DNA of 64,000 nucleotides from Chloracidobacterium sp. (GCA_016716365.1 JADJWM010000018.1:930001-994000), one strand, 5' to 3'; positions 54,159 to 63,126 are shown, numbered from the stretch's first letter. A program made the numbers and translations. Notes: generated by a model from the letters alone, not told the origin.

Positions 54159-55130
54159 GTGCCGTTGTGCAGGGTATTTCTTTTCGCCGCTTTTCTCACC
54201 ACAGTTCTCTCGCCGCCGGTCTTTTCGCAATCGTGGAAGGTCCACTCGACCGGCCACCGTGGGGACCTTATTGCGATCCACTTTACGAGTTCCTCCAAGG
54301 GCTTCATCGCGGGAGATGACGGTTACCTGGCATCCACTGTCGACGCCGGCCGGACGTGGCAGTCCTATCCGCTGAAAACGACCGAGAATATCAACGAGAT
54401 CTACTTCCGCAATGAAGATAACGGCTATCTGGTCGCGGGACGAAAGCTTTTCATTACGAGCGACGGCGGCAACTCGTGGATGGAAACGCGTATCGGCACG
54501 CCGGCGATGTTCGGCCGGGGCATTCCAGAATACCTGAGTATCCGGTTTGCGGATAAGAAACGCGGTCTGGCCGTTGGAGCACTTCTGGATGAGAAAGGTG
54601 AGTACGTCCTCGAATCGCTCGTAATGCGGACGGACGACGGCGGCGAGACGTGGTCCCGGATCGCGGTCCCGACAAAGGTCGAACTTTTTCACCTGGATTT
54701 TGACGGCAACTCGCGGGCATGGATCGTCGGCGACAAGGGAACCGTCCTTGCAACCACGGATGGCGGACTTAACTGGCGGCTGCAGGAGACCGGAGCCGAC
54801 CGCGCCCTTTTCAACGTTGACTTTCGCGATGACGAACTTGGATTTGCCGTGGGCGGCGGGGGCACCATCCTGAGAACTGAGGACGGCGGCCGAAACTGGG
54901 TAAAGGTAGAGACGCCCTTCACCGAGACCTTGAAGCGGGTCGACTTTGCTGACGACAAGAACGGGTGGGTCGTCGGGCACAAGGGGACCATCCTCCGATC
55001 GGCCGATAAAGGCCGCACATGGGTGCGGCAGGATTGCGGGACCGACGACGATCTTTACGGCCTTTATATCGTTAAACGCTACGGATGGGCGGTCGGAGCC
55101 AACGGTACGCTGGTCGAATATCTTCGCTAA
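54159..55130 (+). CDS. secreted YCF48-like beta-propeller protein
   Basis: The 323-residue product has a signal peptide (LFAAFLTTVLSPPVFSQ) and seven or so repeats of about 45 residues. Each has an Asp-Gly-Gly-x-x-Trp motif (VDAGRTWQS, SDGGNSWM, TDDGGETWSR, TDGGLNWR, EDGGRNWV, DKGRTWV), as in BNR/YCF48-type propellers. Ycf48 helps assemble photosystem II in phototrophs. In this non-phototrophic context it is probably a generic secreted propeller. The GTG at 54159 is chosen for AGGAGG at 54146-54151, seven bases upstream. Confidence 0.85.
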   Translation: MPLCRVFLFAAFLTTVLSPPVFSQSWKVHSTGHRGDLIAIHFTSSSKGFIAGDDGYLASTVDAGRTWQSYPLKTTENINEIYFRNEDNGYLVAGRKLFITSDGGNSWMETRIGTPAMFGRGIPEYLSIRFADKKRGLAVGALLDEKGEYVLESLVMRTDDGGETWSRIAVPTKVELFHLDFDGNSRAWIVGDKGTVLATTDGGLNWRLQETGADRALFNVDFRDDELGFAVGGGGTILRTEDGGRNWVKVETPFTETLKRVDFADDKNGWVVGHKGTILRSADKGRTWVRQDCGTDDDLYGLYIVKRYGWAVGANGTLVEYLR

Positions 55131-55541
55131 AAAAAGATCCTTCCAAAAAAACGCTCTCCGTAGTTAGTCTTTCAAAAAGTCGAACTGCCTTATATCGACA
55201 ATTTTTTCTCAATACCTCCATCTTAATCAACCCTAACGTAGATTCGATGTTCGTCGGAGGAGTAATAACGATCATTAATCCTGTCGGATGCGGCGATGCT
55301 TTATACAAGCTCGTCGGTAGGCCAGATTAACAACACTGTTTTGAGTTTTTCAAGGAGGGTTCAGTTCTCAGCGAAACTCAATTTCTAACTTTTTCAATAA
55401 GTTACGGATTCTGCGTGCCCCTCGGCAGGGGCGCGCAGAATTTTTTTTCGCGGATGCAACCGAATAGGCGAAAACGGCATCCTTCAAATTGGGTCAGAAA
55501 GTCTTCTTGCCCGATGACCAGTCGAGCCGTCAAGGGTCTTT
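55131..55541 (+). other. intergenic region with a strong terminator
   Basis: This 411-base gap contains no convincing gene. A short open frame at 55247-55330 encodes MFVGGVITIINPVGCGDALYKL and a few more residues; NPVGCGDAL faintly recalls a PfkB-kinase motif. It lacks a start with a ribosome binding site and may be chance or a remnant. The terminator at 55409-55448 lies 280 bases after the last stop, suggesting a long 3' UTR or a small unlisted transcript. Confidence 0.5.
55409..55448 (+). terminator. strong intrinsic terminator
   Basis: A 14-base-pair stem (TTCTGCGTGCCCCT at 55409-55422 with AGGGGCGCGCAGAA at 55427-55440, one wobble) with a 4-base loop is followed by eight T. Read on the minus strand the flanking A-poor sequence gives no such T tract, so it serves the + strand. 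Confidence 0.9.
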
Positions 55542-57305
55542 CTAATTCCTCCTGTTTCTACCTTTGCCCGCCGTGAATTCGACTCGGCGGGTCTTTTCCT
55601 TTTCGCGGCGTGATGTGGCAGATCTCTGTGCGTTCGCGAAAAGTATCGCGGCCCTGTCCGCCGCTGCTGCGGCACGTTTTACCTGAGGGTCCGAACGCAC
55701 AATGTGGTTCCGTGCCTCTTCTGGGCCCGCCAAAGCCATTGCAAAGTAATAACCTATCATCTTTTCGACGAACTCCCGGTTTGCGGCGATCAAGGAACCG
55801 GAATTGACCGAGGCGGCGTTTTCTTTAAGGACCAGGTCGAACAGTTTCGCGGCTTCGCGTGAGATCGCATCCCCGGCGGCGGCGTCGCTGACGGGCCCAT
55901 TGATGGATGCCCGAGCCTCGGAGGAGTTGCGGACAAAGGGAAATACGAGGTCCAGCAAGCTGATCTGTTCATCGGTCACCGGTTCGGGGGCCGAGGGCAG
56001 ATCTGGCGTGATCCCGTCGCCGCCGTACACGACGCGCCCGGTCGGCGTCTTGGCCGCAAACAGGGGTATGCCTATCGAGCTGTCGCGTCCGCGATCATGG
56101 TAATAGTCGTAAATGCCCTTTCCGGCATATTCGCGTTGTATCGAACGTCCGGTAGGCAGGTAATATCTCGCGGCGGTCAGCGTCAGGCCGGCCCCGGCGG
56201 GAAGGTCGAGAACGCTTTGGACCAAACCCTTTCCGAATGTCTTCTGCCCGATCAGTACCGCCCGGTCGTTGTCCTGGAGCGCGCCGGCAAGCACCTCGGC
56301 CGCCGACGCCGTGTCGCTGTCCACCAAGACCACCAAAGGGAGTTTTTCGTATTTGTTCCTTTCGGCCCGCCAGACCCGGTCCTCCGACGGATATCGGCCT
56401 TTTTGAGAAACGATCGTCGAACCGGCCGGCAGGAACTTCTCCGCGACCTTGACCGCCTGCTGGAGGATGCCGCCCCCGTTACCGCGAAGATCGAGGATCA
56501 GCGACGTGACGCCTCTATGCCGCAGGCCGCCGAGGGCCGCTTCAAATTCGTCAAATGTCGCGTTGCTGAATCCGTTCGTCAGGTCGATATATCCGGTGTT
56601 TCGGCCCAGGACGATGCCGGCAGGGACGGCCGGTTCCTTTACAAGTTCACGCCGAACCTCGAGCTTCTCGATCTTACGGCCGTCGGCGCGTTCGACGGTC
56701 ATTGCGACGCGGGTGCCGCTTTGGCCGCGGACCGCCGCACGGACGGCATCTGGCGTGCGGCCCCGCATGTCCTGGCCGTTCACCTCGAGGATCCTGTCAC
56801 CGAAGCGAAGGCCCGCCCGCGCCGCCGGCGAGCCGGGAAAGGTTGAGATGACGAACGTTTCGACCCGACCTTCGATCAGAAATCCGGCGATCGACGAGCC
56901 CGTTCCCGAATATCGGCTTTCATGTTCTCCGAGTAGTTCCTGGAATTGTTCCGGCGTGTAGTAGTTTGAATGCGGGTCGAGCATTCTCAGCATCGACTCG
57001 ATAGATGCGTCAGTCAATTTCCTGCCGTCCAGCATTCCTGAATTCACGTGGTTCGACAGCACGGTCCGCAGCGCCTCGTGAAAGTCTGAGTCGATGATCG
57101 CGGTGCTAACGCCACGGCCGGAGCCTGATCTTCCGCCAGACGATCCCGTCGATGCTGAGAACGAGCTTCCGATCGAGATCGCGAACGGATCGGCCCCGGA
57201 GGGTTCTGCCGGGACCTGTGCGAACCTCGGCTCCTGTTGGAGGGCCGGCAACGCGGACAATGCGATCGTCAGGGCCAGGGTGATGGCCGATCTTGAAATG
57301 CACAT
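55542..57305 (-). CDS. C-terminal processing protease (S41, CtpA-like)
   Basis: The 587-residue product has an export segment (ITLALTIALSALPA), a Ser/Gly-rich linker, a helical region, a PDZ domain (residues about 136-190: FPGSPAARAGLRFGDRILEVNGQ) and the S41 catalytic domain. The domain has LILDLRGNGGGILQQAV, catalytic Ser in DSDTASAAEVLAGAL near 332 and catalytic Lys in TFGKGLVQ near 357. It cleaves proteins near their C-termini in the periplasm. The C-terminal 150 residues are variable and end with a basic tail (KGRNRRN). The GAF gene is divergent from it. Confidence 0.93.
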   Translation of the reverse strand: MCISRSAITLALTIALSALPALQQEPRFAQVPAEPSGADPFAISIGSSFSASTGSSGGRSGSGRGVSTAIIDSDFHEALRTVLSNHVNSGMLDGRKLTDASIESMLRMLDPHSNYYTPEQFQELLGEHESRYSGTGSSIAGFLIEGRVETFVISTFPGSPAARAGLRFGDRILEVNGQDMRGRTPDAVRAAVRGQSGTRVAMTVERADGRKIEKLEVRRELVKEPAVPAGIVLGRNTGYIDLTNGFSNATFDEFEAALGGLRHRGVTSLILDLRGNGGGILQQAVKVAEKFLPAGSTIVSQKGRYPSEDRVWRAERNKYEKLPLVVLVDSDTASAAEVLAGALQDNDRAVLIGQKTFGKGLVQSVLDLPAGAGLTLTAARYYLPTGRSIQREYAGKGIYDYYHDRGRDSSIGIPLFAAKTPTGRVVYGGDGITPDLPSAPEPVTDEQISLLDLVFPFVRNSSEARASINGPVSDAAAGDAISREAAKLFDLVLKENAASVNSGSLIAANREFVEKMIGYYFAMALAGPEEARNHIVRSDPQVKRAAAAADRAAILFANAQRSATSRREKEKTRRVEFTAGKGRNRRN

Positions 57306-57462
57306 AGATCATGCGGCCGCGACCGTCCGCGGCTTGACTCGGACACAAGCTGCTTCTCTTAAGCGTTTGGAAGTCCAAACGGCGAATAGGCCCGAAATTC
57401 CAGCCGGGTGCGGGTTCGGGAAAGGGTTTGATAAACGATGCGATATCGGCGAGAATCACAGA

Positions 57463-58239
57463 ATGCCGCCGACGGACGGAACAAACCTTGAAGAAAAACT
57501 TGGCCGCTTGATCGAAACGATCGACGTCGCGAACATTTTGACCGAGCCGCTGACGCGGTCGCTGACCCGTTTGCTTGAGATATCGGCCAGCGAGTTGAAT
57601 TCGGAAGAGGCGTCGGTGCTGATCCGCGAAGGCTCCGACGGGGATCTGCGATTCCTCGCCGCTATCGGCAAGGTTGCAGAACAGCTCATAAACATAAAGG
57701 TCCCGGCGGGGAAGGGGATCGCGGGTTTCGTGATGTCATCGGGCCAGCCGATGGCAGTTTCCGACGTCGGTGAAGAGACCTCGTTCTACTCGGAGGTCGA
57801 CAGGACCACCGGTTATTCGACCCAGATGATACTCGCCACGCCCCTAAGCCATAACGGTGAGATCATCGGCGTGCTCGAATACATAAATCGCCGCGGAACA
57901 CCCCCTTTCGAACCTTTTTCACCGGTAGAAATGGACCGGGCCGCCCTTTTTGCCGAGGCGATAGCTTCGCTTGTAAACGCCTATGAATCGGCCAAGCTGT
58001 TTCGTGATTTTGGCGAGAGAGTGCTTGGCGGCGATGGCGGCCACGATGTCGGTCTGGTCCGAGACTGGCTGCACAAGCTTCGCGGCTCGGACGATCATCG
58101 TGAAATGATGGACCTGGCGGTCCTTGTCCGCGAAGTCGCGAGCCGCGGCGACGCCGAACGCGATCTGTGCCGGTCGATACTCGAATCGGTGCTTCGCTAC
58201 TCCGATAGCCGGACCGACACCAGTTACCTATCGCTCTGA
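57463..58239 (+). CDS. GAF domain protein
   Basis: The 258-residue protein has one GAF domain (about residues 40-180). It includes LLEISASELNSEEASVLIREGSDGDLRFLAAIG, NIKVPAGKGIAGFVMSSGQPMAVSDVGEE and MILATPLSHNGEIIGVLEYINRRG. A C-terminal helical tail (residues 185-258) has no known catalytic motif. GAF domains bind small ligands or respond to redox or light. I place the start at 57463 (MPPTDGTNLEEKLG); an in-frame ATG 369 bases upstream would overlap ctpA. A cytosolic subtilase gene follows after 8 bases, suggesting a sensor-protease pair. Confidence 0.83.
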   Translation: MPPTDGTNLEEKLGRLIETIDVANILTEPLTRSLTRLLEISASELNSEEASVLIREGSDGDLRFLAAIGKVAEQLINIKVPAGKGIAGFVMSSGQPMAVSDVGEETSFYSEVDRTTGYSTQMILATPLSHNGEIIGVLEYINRRGTPPFEPFSPVEMDRAALFAEAIASLVNAYESAKLFRDFGERVLGGDGGHDVGLVRDWLHKLRGSDDHREMMDLAVLVREVASRGDAERDLCRSILESVLRYSDSRTDTSYLSL

Positions 58240-58247
58240 CATCACAG

Positions 58248-59057
58248 ATGGATCTCGAACAACAATTAGGGCAGGACAGCGTCGGACGGCCGAGCTTCGT
58301 CAACATCGACGACGAATGGCGGTCGGCCACCGGCAGCGGGGTTCGCGTGGCGATAGTCGATAGCGGCATCGACGTCAGCCATCCCGAGCTCAAGGGCCGT
58401 GTCGTCGGCTCGGTCGAGGCCCGGCTCGAAAGCAGCCGCGTCGTTTTCGATCCATCGGCCTCGGGCGATTCGGCCGGCCACGGTACCGCTTGTGCAGGCA
58501 TAATCGCGAAGATCGCGCCTGACTGCAAGCTGTTTAGCATCAAGGTCCTTGGGGCGGCTGGGCTCGGCGACGGCCAGGCTTTTCTTGCCGGGCTCGAATT
58601 CGCGATCAAGGAGCGGTTCAAGGTGATCAATCTAAGCCTTGGGACCACGAAGCCCCAGTTCTTCAATCCGCTTCACGACCTGCTCGACCGAGCCTATCAA
58701 GCGGGCTGTATCGTCGTCGCGGCCGCCAACAATCTTCCCCATCCGAGCTTTCCGTCCGTCTTTTCATCTTCGCTGATCTCCGTGATCAAGAGCAGCGAGA
58801 CCGATCCGCTCAATTTCGGCTTCCACTTCGGCCAGGTCATCGAATTGACCGCGCCCGGCGTCAACATCCGCACGCCGTGGCTCGAAAAGGGTTATCGGAC
58901 ACTGACAGGGAACAGCTTTGCTTGCCCGCATATCGTCGGCATCATCGCCCGTCTCCTCGAAAGATATCCGGATATGACGCCATTTCAGGTCAAGTCGGCG
59001 CTTTACGCGATAGCCGGTGAAAATCAAGGCCGGATCGAAAGTCCTGAGGCCGATTGA
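58248..59057 (+). CDS. cytosolic subtilisin-like protease
   Basis: The 269-residue S8 protease has no signal peptide or propeptide. Its triad is Asp in VAIVDSGIDVSHPEL near residue 37, His in GHGTACAGIIAKIAP near 79 and Ser in TGNSFACPHIVG near 223. The oxyanion Asn is in VAAANNLPHP near 165. Length matches intracellular or RiPP-type subtilases rather than secreted ones. It starts 8 bases after the GAF gene, so both are probably translated from one mRNA. Target unknown: maturation of a peptide or regulated turnover of a cytosolic protein are both possible. Confidence 0.88.
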   Translation: MDLEQQLGQDSVGRPSFVNIDDEWRSATGSGVRVAIVDSGIDVSHPELKGRVVGSVEARLESSRVVFDPSASGDSAGHGTACAGIIAKIAPDCKLFSIKVLGAAGLGDGQAFLAGLEFAIKERFKVINLSLGTTKPQFFNPLHDLLDRAYQAGCIVVAAANNLPHPSFPSVFSSSLISVIKSSETDPLNFGFHFGQVIELTAPGVNIRTPWLEKGYRTLTGNSFACPHIVGIIARLLERYPDMTPFQVKSALYAIAGENQGRIESPEAD

Positions 59058-59144
59058 GGCGATGCGGGCCGTCATTTTTGCAATTTCGAGGACAAAGTGA
59101 TTTGATAAATTTTGGGACAGCCGAATGGCCTTTGCATCGCGTCC

Positions 59145-60429
59145 ATGATGATCATGTCTGATACTTTCAAGATCCCACCGCTCGAGATCGAGCAATATAC
59201 ATTACCGAACGGCCTTCGGGTCGTCCTGAACCGAGAGACCTCGGTCCCCGTGGTCGCCGTGGCGGTCTATTACGATGTCGGTTCGCGCAACGAGCGTCCC
59301 GGACGGACGGGTTTTGCCCATTTGTTCGAGCACATGATGTTCCAGGGTTCCGAGAACGTCAAAAAAGCCGAGCACTTTCAATACATCATGAAGGTCGGCG
59401 GGACGATGAACGGCACCACGTCGAGCGAGCGGACGAATTATTACGAGACACTTCCGGCGAGTGAACTACCGCTCGGGTTATGGCTTGAATCCGACCGGAT
59501 GCGGTCGCTCGCCGTTACTCAAGAGAATCTCGACAACCAGCGAGAGGCGGTCAAGGAAGAAAAGCGGCTTCGGTACGATAACCAGCCCTACGGCCAGATC
59601 TTCGACCTTATCTCGGAGATGGTGTACACGAACTTCGCAAACGCCCATTCGACCATCGGGTCGATGGAGGATCTTGACGACGCCTCGGTCGAAGACGTTC
59701 AGGAGTTCTTCAGGATGTACTACGCTCCGAATAACGCGGTTCTTGCGGTGTCCGGGGCGTTCGAGACCGAAACGGCAAAGCAACTCATCGAATCCTTCTT
59801 CGGCGATATTCCGGGTCAGCCGGTGCCTCCGTCGATCGACGTCGAGGAATCGCGTGAAGTGGCTTCGCGATACCGCGAGTGGGAGGACAAGCTGGCGCCT
59901 TTCCCGGCTTTCCTGATCGGCTGGAAGGTCCCGAAGCGCCGTTCGCCTGAATTCAATGCGCTATATTTGGCCGGAAAGCTGCTCTATGACGGCGACAGCT
60001 CCCGGCTTTATCAACGGCTGGTAAAGGGCGAGGAAAGCGTGATCCAGCTGTTCGGCTTTACTGATGAACGCCGCGGCCCTTCCAGTATCTTTGTCGGTGC
60101 GATACCTAAGCCCGAAAAGGACCTCAGCCGGATCCGTGACATCATTATGCATGAGATCCGCCACATCGCGGACGAAGGGCCGACCGCCGATGAAATGCAG
60201 AAGCTCCACAATCAATTGATCAATGAGAGCGTCCGGCTCCGCCAGTCGTCGCAGGGCGGGCCCAAAGTGCGGCCGAGTATGCCCTCTATGACGGCGACCC
60301 GACCCTGATAAATTCAGGCTCGAGGAGCTTATGTCAGTGACGGCCGAACAGATCCGGCGAAATGTCGGCGAGTATTTGAACACCGATAACCGGGCTCTCC
60401 TCGACATTGTCCCGGCCGGAAAAGGATGA
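59145..60429 (+). CDS. M16 zinc metalloprotease, catalytic (double frameshift near 3' end)
   Basis: The first 380 residues are an active M16 peptidase: QYTLPNGLRVVLNRETSVPVVAVAVYYDVGSRNE, then the zinc motif HLFEHM in FAHLFEHMMFQGS, and later GLWLESDRMRS. As given the frame ends at 60308 with a scrambled tail. One lost base near 60258 (GGC-GGG) and another near 60315 (AAT-TC-AGG) restore AQSAAEYALYDGDPTLIN and then RLEELMSVTAEQIRRNVGEYL, ending KG at a TGA at 60427-60429. These match the normal C-terminus. The start is among several ATGs at 59145-59154; a TTG at 59112 is also possible. It is the catalytic partner of the following gene. Confidence 0.85.
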
Positions 60430-60482
60430 GTTTGAGTGACTGCGGCTTGATCGTTTAGTAAGGACGCTTCGTCCCGTTTTTT

Positions 60483-61424
60483 ATGAACAGTTTTTCGAGA
60501 AAATCGCCTCCACCCCCTCTTTCGCCGGTCCCGTTCCAGCTTCCTCCGGCCCATTCGCTCGAGCTCGAGAATGGTCTCCGGGTTGTGATCTTCGAGGATT
60601 CAAGACTGCCGCTGGTCAGCTTCAGGCTAGCCTTCAGGTTTGGCGATGCCGACGATCCGGCCGATCTCGTTGGCCTGACGAGCGCGGTTGCTTCGATGCT
60701 GACCGAGGGAACGGAGAATTATTCCAGCCGCGAACTTGCCGAAAAGGTCGAACGCCTCGGTGCCAGCCTCTCGGCAAGCTCGTCGGACGACTTCACGATC
60801 GTTGCGGCGTCGGCACTGGACCTATACGCATCGGAGATGCTCGACCTGATCGCCGAGGTGGTATTCCGACCGACGTTTCCCGAAGAAGAACTCGACCTCT
60901 ACCGCCGGAACACCCTCGAACATCTTAAGTTTCAGCGGTCGCAGCCGAGTTTTCTGGCGAATGAACAGACATCCCGGATCGTTTATCAGGACCACCCTTA
61001 TTCGCGCATCTCGCCGCGGGCCGAAGATATCGAGAAGCTCACCCGCGAGCGGCTCGCAGACTTTCAATCCAGGGCGTTCGTTCCGAACAACGCGGTGCTT
61101 GTCGTTGTCGGCGACATACAGCGTGAAGAATTGCTTAAGGAGATCGACGGGCACTTCGGCTCCTGGGAATCCGGGCATATCCACGCGAGGAAGGCTCCGT
61201 CGCCCGAGCCGCTTACGGCGTCGAGGCTTTGCGTGGTCGATCGTCCCGGGTCGGCACAGGCGAACATCGTACTCTCGAATATCGGGATAAATCGGGACCA
61301 CCCGGACTATTTCCCGGTGCTTGTGATGAACCAGGTGCTCGGTGCCGGTGCTTCGTCGCGGGTCTTCATGAACCTCCGCGAAGAGAAGGGCTACACCTAT
61401 GGTGCATACACCGCTTCGAGATGA
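60483..61424 (+). CDS. M16 peptidase-like protein, N-terminal part (frameshifted)
   Basis: This part (313 residues as read) starts LENGLRVVIFEDSRLPLVSFRLAFRFGDADDP. It lacks the HxxEH zinc motif, having LVGLTSAVASMLTEG where it is expected, so it is the non-catalytic half of an M16 pair. It later has RAFVPNNAVLVVVGDI and LGAGASSRVFMNLREEKGYTYGAY. At GAYTASR the frame breaks. One lost C at 61411-61412 (ACC for ACCC) would join it to RFEMKKDFGTFEATTEV in the next frame. It follows the catalytic M16 gene by about 53 bases. It likely heterodimerises with that subunit in the periplasm or cytoplasm; no signal peptide is evident. Confidence 0.8.
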   Translation: MNSFSRKSPPPPLSPVPFQLPPAHSLELENGLRVVIFEDSRLPLVSFRLAFRFGDADDPADLVGLTSAVASMLTEGTENYSSRELAEKVERLGASLSASSSDDFTIVAASALDLYASEMLDLIAEVVFRPTFPEEELDLYRRNTLEHLKFQRSQPSFLANEQTSRIVYQDHPYSRISPRAEDIEKLTRERLADFQSRAFVPNNAVLVVVGDIQREELLKEIDGHFGSWESGHIHARKAPSPEPLTASRLCVVDRPGSAQANIVLSNIGINRDHPDYFPVLVMNQVLGAGASSRVFMNLREEKGYTYGAYTASR

Positions 61425-62188
61425 AAAAGGACTTTGGCACCTTCGAGGCTACGACCGAAGTGCGGTCGGCGGTGACCGGCGATTCGCTGAAAGAGTTCTT
61501 TTATGAGTTGGGACGGATCCGCGACGATAAGGTTCCTGACGCCGAGATGGACGATGCTAAGAACTTCCTGACGGGCGTTTTTCCGATCCGGGCCGAGACT
61601 CTTGACGGATTGACTAGCCTGATCGTGATGCAGGAGCTGTACGGGCTGCCGGCGGACTATCTGCAGACCTATCGTTCCAAGGTCGCCGAGGTTACGCCCG
61701 ATCAGGTCAATGATGCCGCCCGCAAATATATCCATCCGCAGAATCTAGCGGTTGTCATCGTCGGGGACGCCGGCGAGATCATCCCGCAGGCTCGCGGATA
61801 TGCATCCGAGATCGAAGTGTTTGACGTCGACGGAAACCGTATCGACGCGGCGAAGTATCACGAAGTTGATGGTGCCGAACCGCACGATTTCAAAGGCGAC
61901 TGGGCCCTCGACCTCGAGTTTCAGGGACAGGTCGTTCCGGTCCAGCTCAATGTGAGTCAGGAAGGAACCTCCGTTTCGGGCACGCTGAATACTGCGTTAG
62001 GGAGCGGTGCATTTTCCGAGGGGTCGGTCACAGGCGACAAATTCGTCGCAACGGCCGTGACGGACATCCAGGGCCAAAGCATCGAGTTCCTGATCAAAGG
62101 TTCGCTTTCGGGCGAGATAATGGCGGGGACGATCTCCGCGGCGATCATCCCCGATTCGCTTCCTTTTACCGGCCGGCGAAAAGCCTAA
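61412..62188 (+). CDS. M16 peptidase-like protein, C-terminal part (frameshifted continuation)
   Basis: This frame continues the upstream fragment as RFEMKKDFGTFEATTEVRSAVTGDSLKEFFYELGRI. It carries the second M16 half (EVTPDQVNDAARKYIHPQNLAVVIVGDAGEI). An extra C-terminal beta-rich domain follows at about 61890-62185 (DWALDLEFQGQVVPVQLNVSQEGTSVSGTLN) that is unusual for M16 proteins. Joined to the front, the protein would be about 568 residues. Its TAA overlaps the stop codon of the convergent VOC gene. Confidence 0.78.
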   Translation, partial: RFEMKKDFGTFEATTEVRSAVTGDSLKEFFYELGRIRDDKVPDAEMDDAKNFLTGVFPIRAETLDGLTSLIVMQELYGLPADYLQTYRSKVAEVTPDQVNDAARKYIHPQNLAVVIVGDAGEIIPQARGYASEIEVFDVDGNRIDAAKYHEVDGAEPHDFKGDWALDLEFQGQVVPVQLNVSQEGTSVSGTLNTALGSGAFSEGSVTGDKFVATAVTDIQGQSIEFLIKGSLSGEIMAGTISAAIIPDSLPFTGRRKA

Positions 62189-62583
62189 GCGGGCTGGGTG
62201 AACTGGATTATCGCGAAATCCGCTCCGGACGGGTCCGCGACCATCGCCATCCTTCCTACGCCGGGAGCATCGAATACGGGCACGTTCACTCGCCCGCCGT
62301 TCGCCAGGATCTTTTCGGCCGTCTCATCTGCATTGTCGACAGCAATGTATGCGGCCCAGTGCGATGGCGGCGGCTCCGGCCCCCAACTCTCGTCGATGGC
62401 CATGACACCGCCGATCGACTTGCCCCCGACAACGATCTCTTTGTAATCCATCTCCGTGACCTTCGACTGTTCCAGCGACCACCCAAAGAGCTTCGTGTAG
62501 AATTCCATCGCGGCCGCCGTGTCCTTAGTTCTCAATTCGCGCCAACAGATCTCCCCGGCGCCCGGGACTTCATATTCAGCCAT
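62185..62583 (-). CDS. VOC family protein (glyoxalase-like)
   Basis: The 132-residue protein has the vicinal-oxygen-chelate fold signatures. It has GEICWRELRTKDTAAAMEFYTKLFGW in the first half and PSHWAAYIAVDNADETAEKILANGGRVN with VADPSGADFAIIQF in the second. Such proteins act as metal-dependent lyases, dioxygenases or resistance proteins; no substrate is evident. The neighbour upstream on the same strand is a paralogue with 12 bases between them. Its stop codon overlaps the convergent M16-like stop. Confidence 0.87.
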   Translation of the reverse strand: MAEYEVPGAGEICWRELRTKDTAAAMEFYTKLFGWSLEQSKVTEMDYKEIVVGGKSIGGVMAIDESWGPEPPPSHWAAYIAVDNADETAEKILANGGRVNVPVFDAPGVGRMAMVADPSGADFAIIQFTQPA

Positions 62584-62595
62584 TTCTTCCTCCTC

Positions 62596-63024
62596 TTAGC
62601 TCTTCATGGTGAAGGTCGCGAACGCGGCCCCGGTCGGGTCCTGGATAATCGCGAACCGGCCTGTATTTGGAATGTCCATCGGGCCGCGCAGCACCTTGCC
62701 GCCCAATTCTTCAGCCAATCTCGCATTGGCGTCGACATCATCGACGGCAATATAATTGAGCAGATGCGGGGGAGGGAGCGGTCCCTCGCCGCATATTTCA
62801 GCCGTGATCTCATAAAGTCCGCCGGCCGGATATCCCCCGCCCGTCGAAAACTCATGATAGGCGAAGGCTCCGTCGGTTGCGTCGCTGTCCTTGAATGTCC
62901 AGCCGAAAACATTCGAGTAGAACTCCTTGCATTTCCCCGAGTCGGTGCTCGCTATTTCGGTCCAGCAGAACGTGCCGGCTTCCGGGTCGGCAAATTCGGC
63001 CATTTCGCTTGCCTCTTGCGACAT
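62596..63024 (-). CDS. VOC family protein (glyoxalase-like), second copy
   Basis: The 142-residue paralogue of the adjacent gene shares its layout. It has GTFCWTEIASTDSGKCKEFYSNVFGWTFKDSDATDGAFAYHEF, then LLNYIAVDDVDANARLAEELGGKVLRGPMDIPNTGRFAIIQDPTGAAFATF. The two genes are adjacent and probably arose by duplication. The ATG at 63024 is preferred, though one at 63003 (MAEFADPEAG) also aligns with the sister gene. Function not predictable. Confidence 0.85.
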   Translation of the reverse strand: MSQEASEMAEFADPEAGTFCWTEIASTDSGKCKEFYSNVFGWTFKDSDATDGAFAYHEFSTGGGYPAGGLYEITAEICGEGPLPPPHLLNYIAVDDVDANARLAEELGGKVLRGPMDIPNTGRFAIIQDPTGAAFATFTMKS

Positions 63025-63126
63025 AATTTCTCTCCTCTTGTATAGATAAATGGTCCCCCTTGATCCTGATACTACGCACCCGGAGCCAATGTGGTTCTCG
63101 GGTCACGGCGCTCAACGCCTCGAGGT

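Noticed and set aside
57094..57462. N-terminal extension of the GAF protein
   Set aside because: It would run antisense through the 5' part of ctpA and its sequence is Pro-rich with no domain; the ATG at 57463 starts the conserved region.
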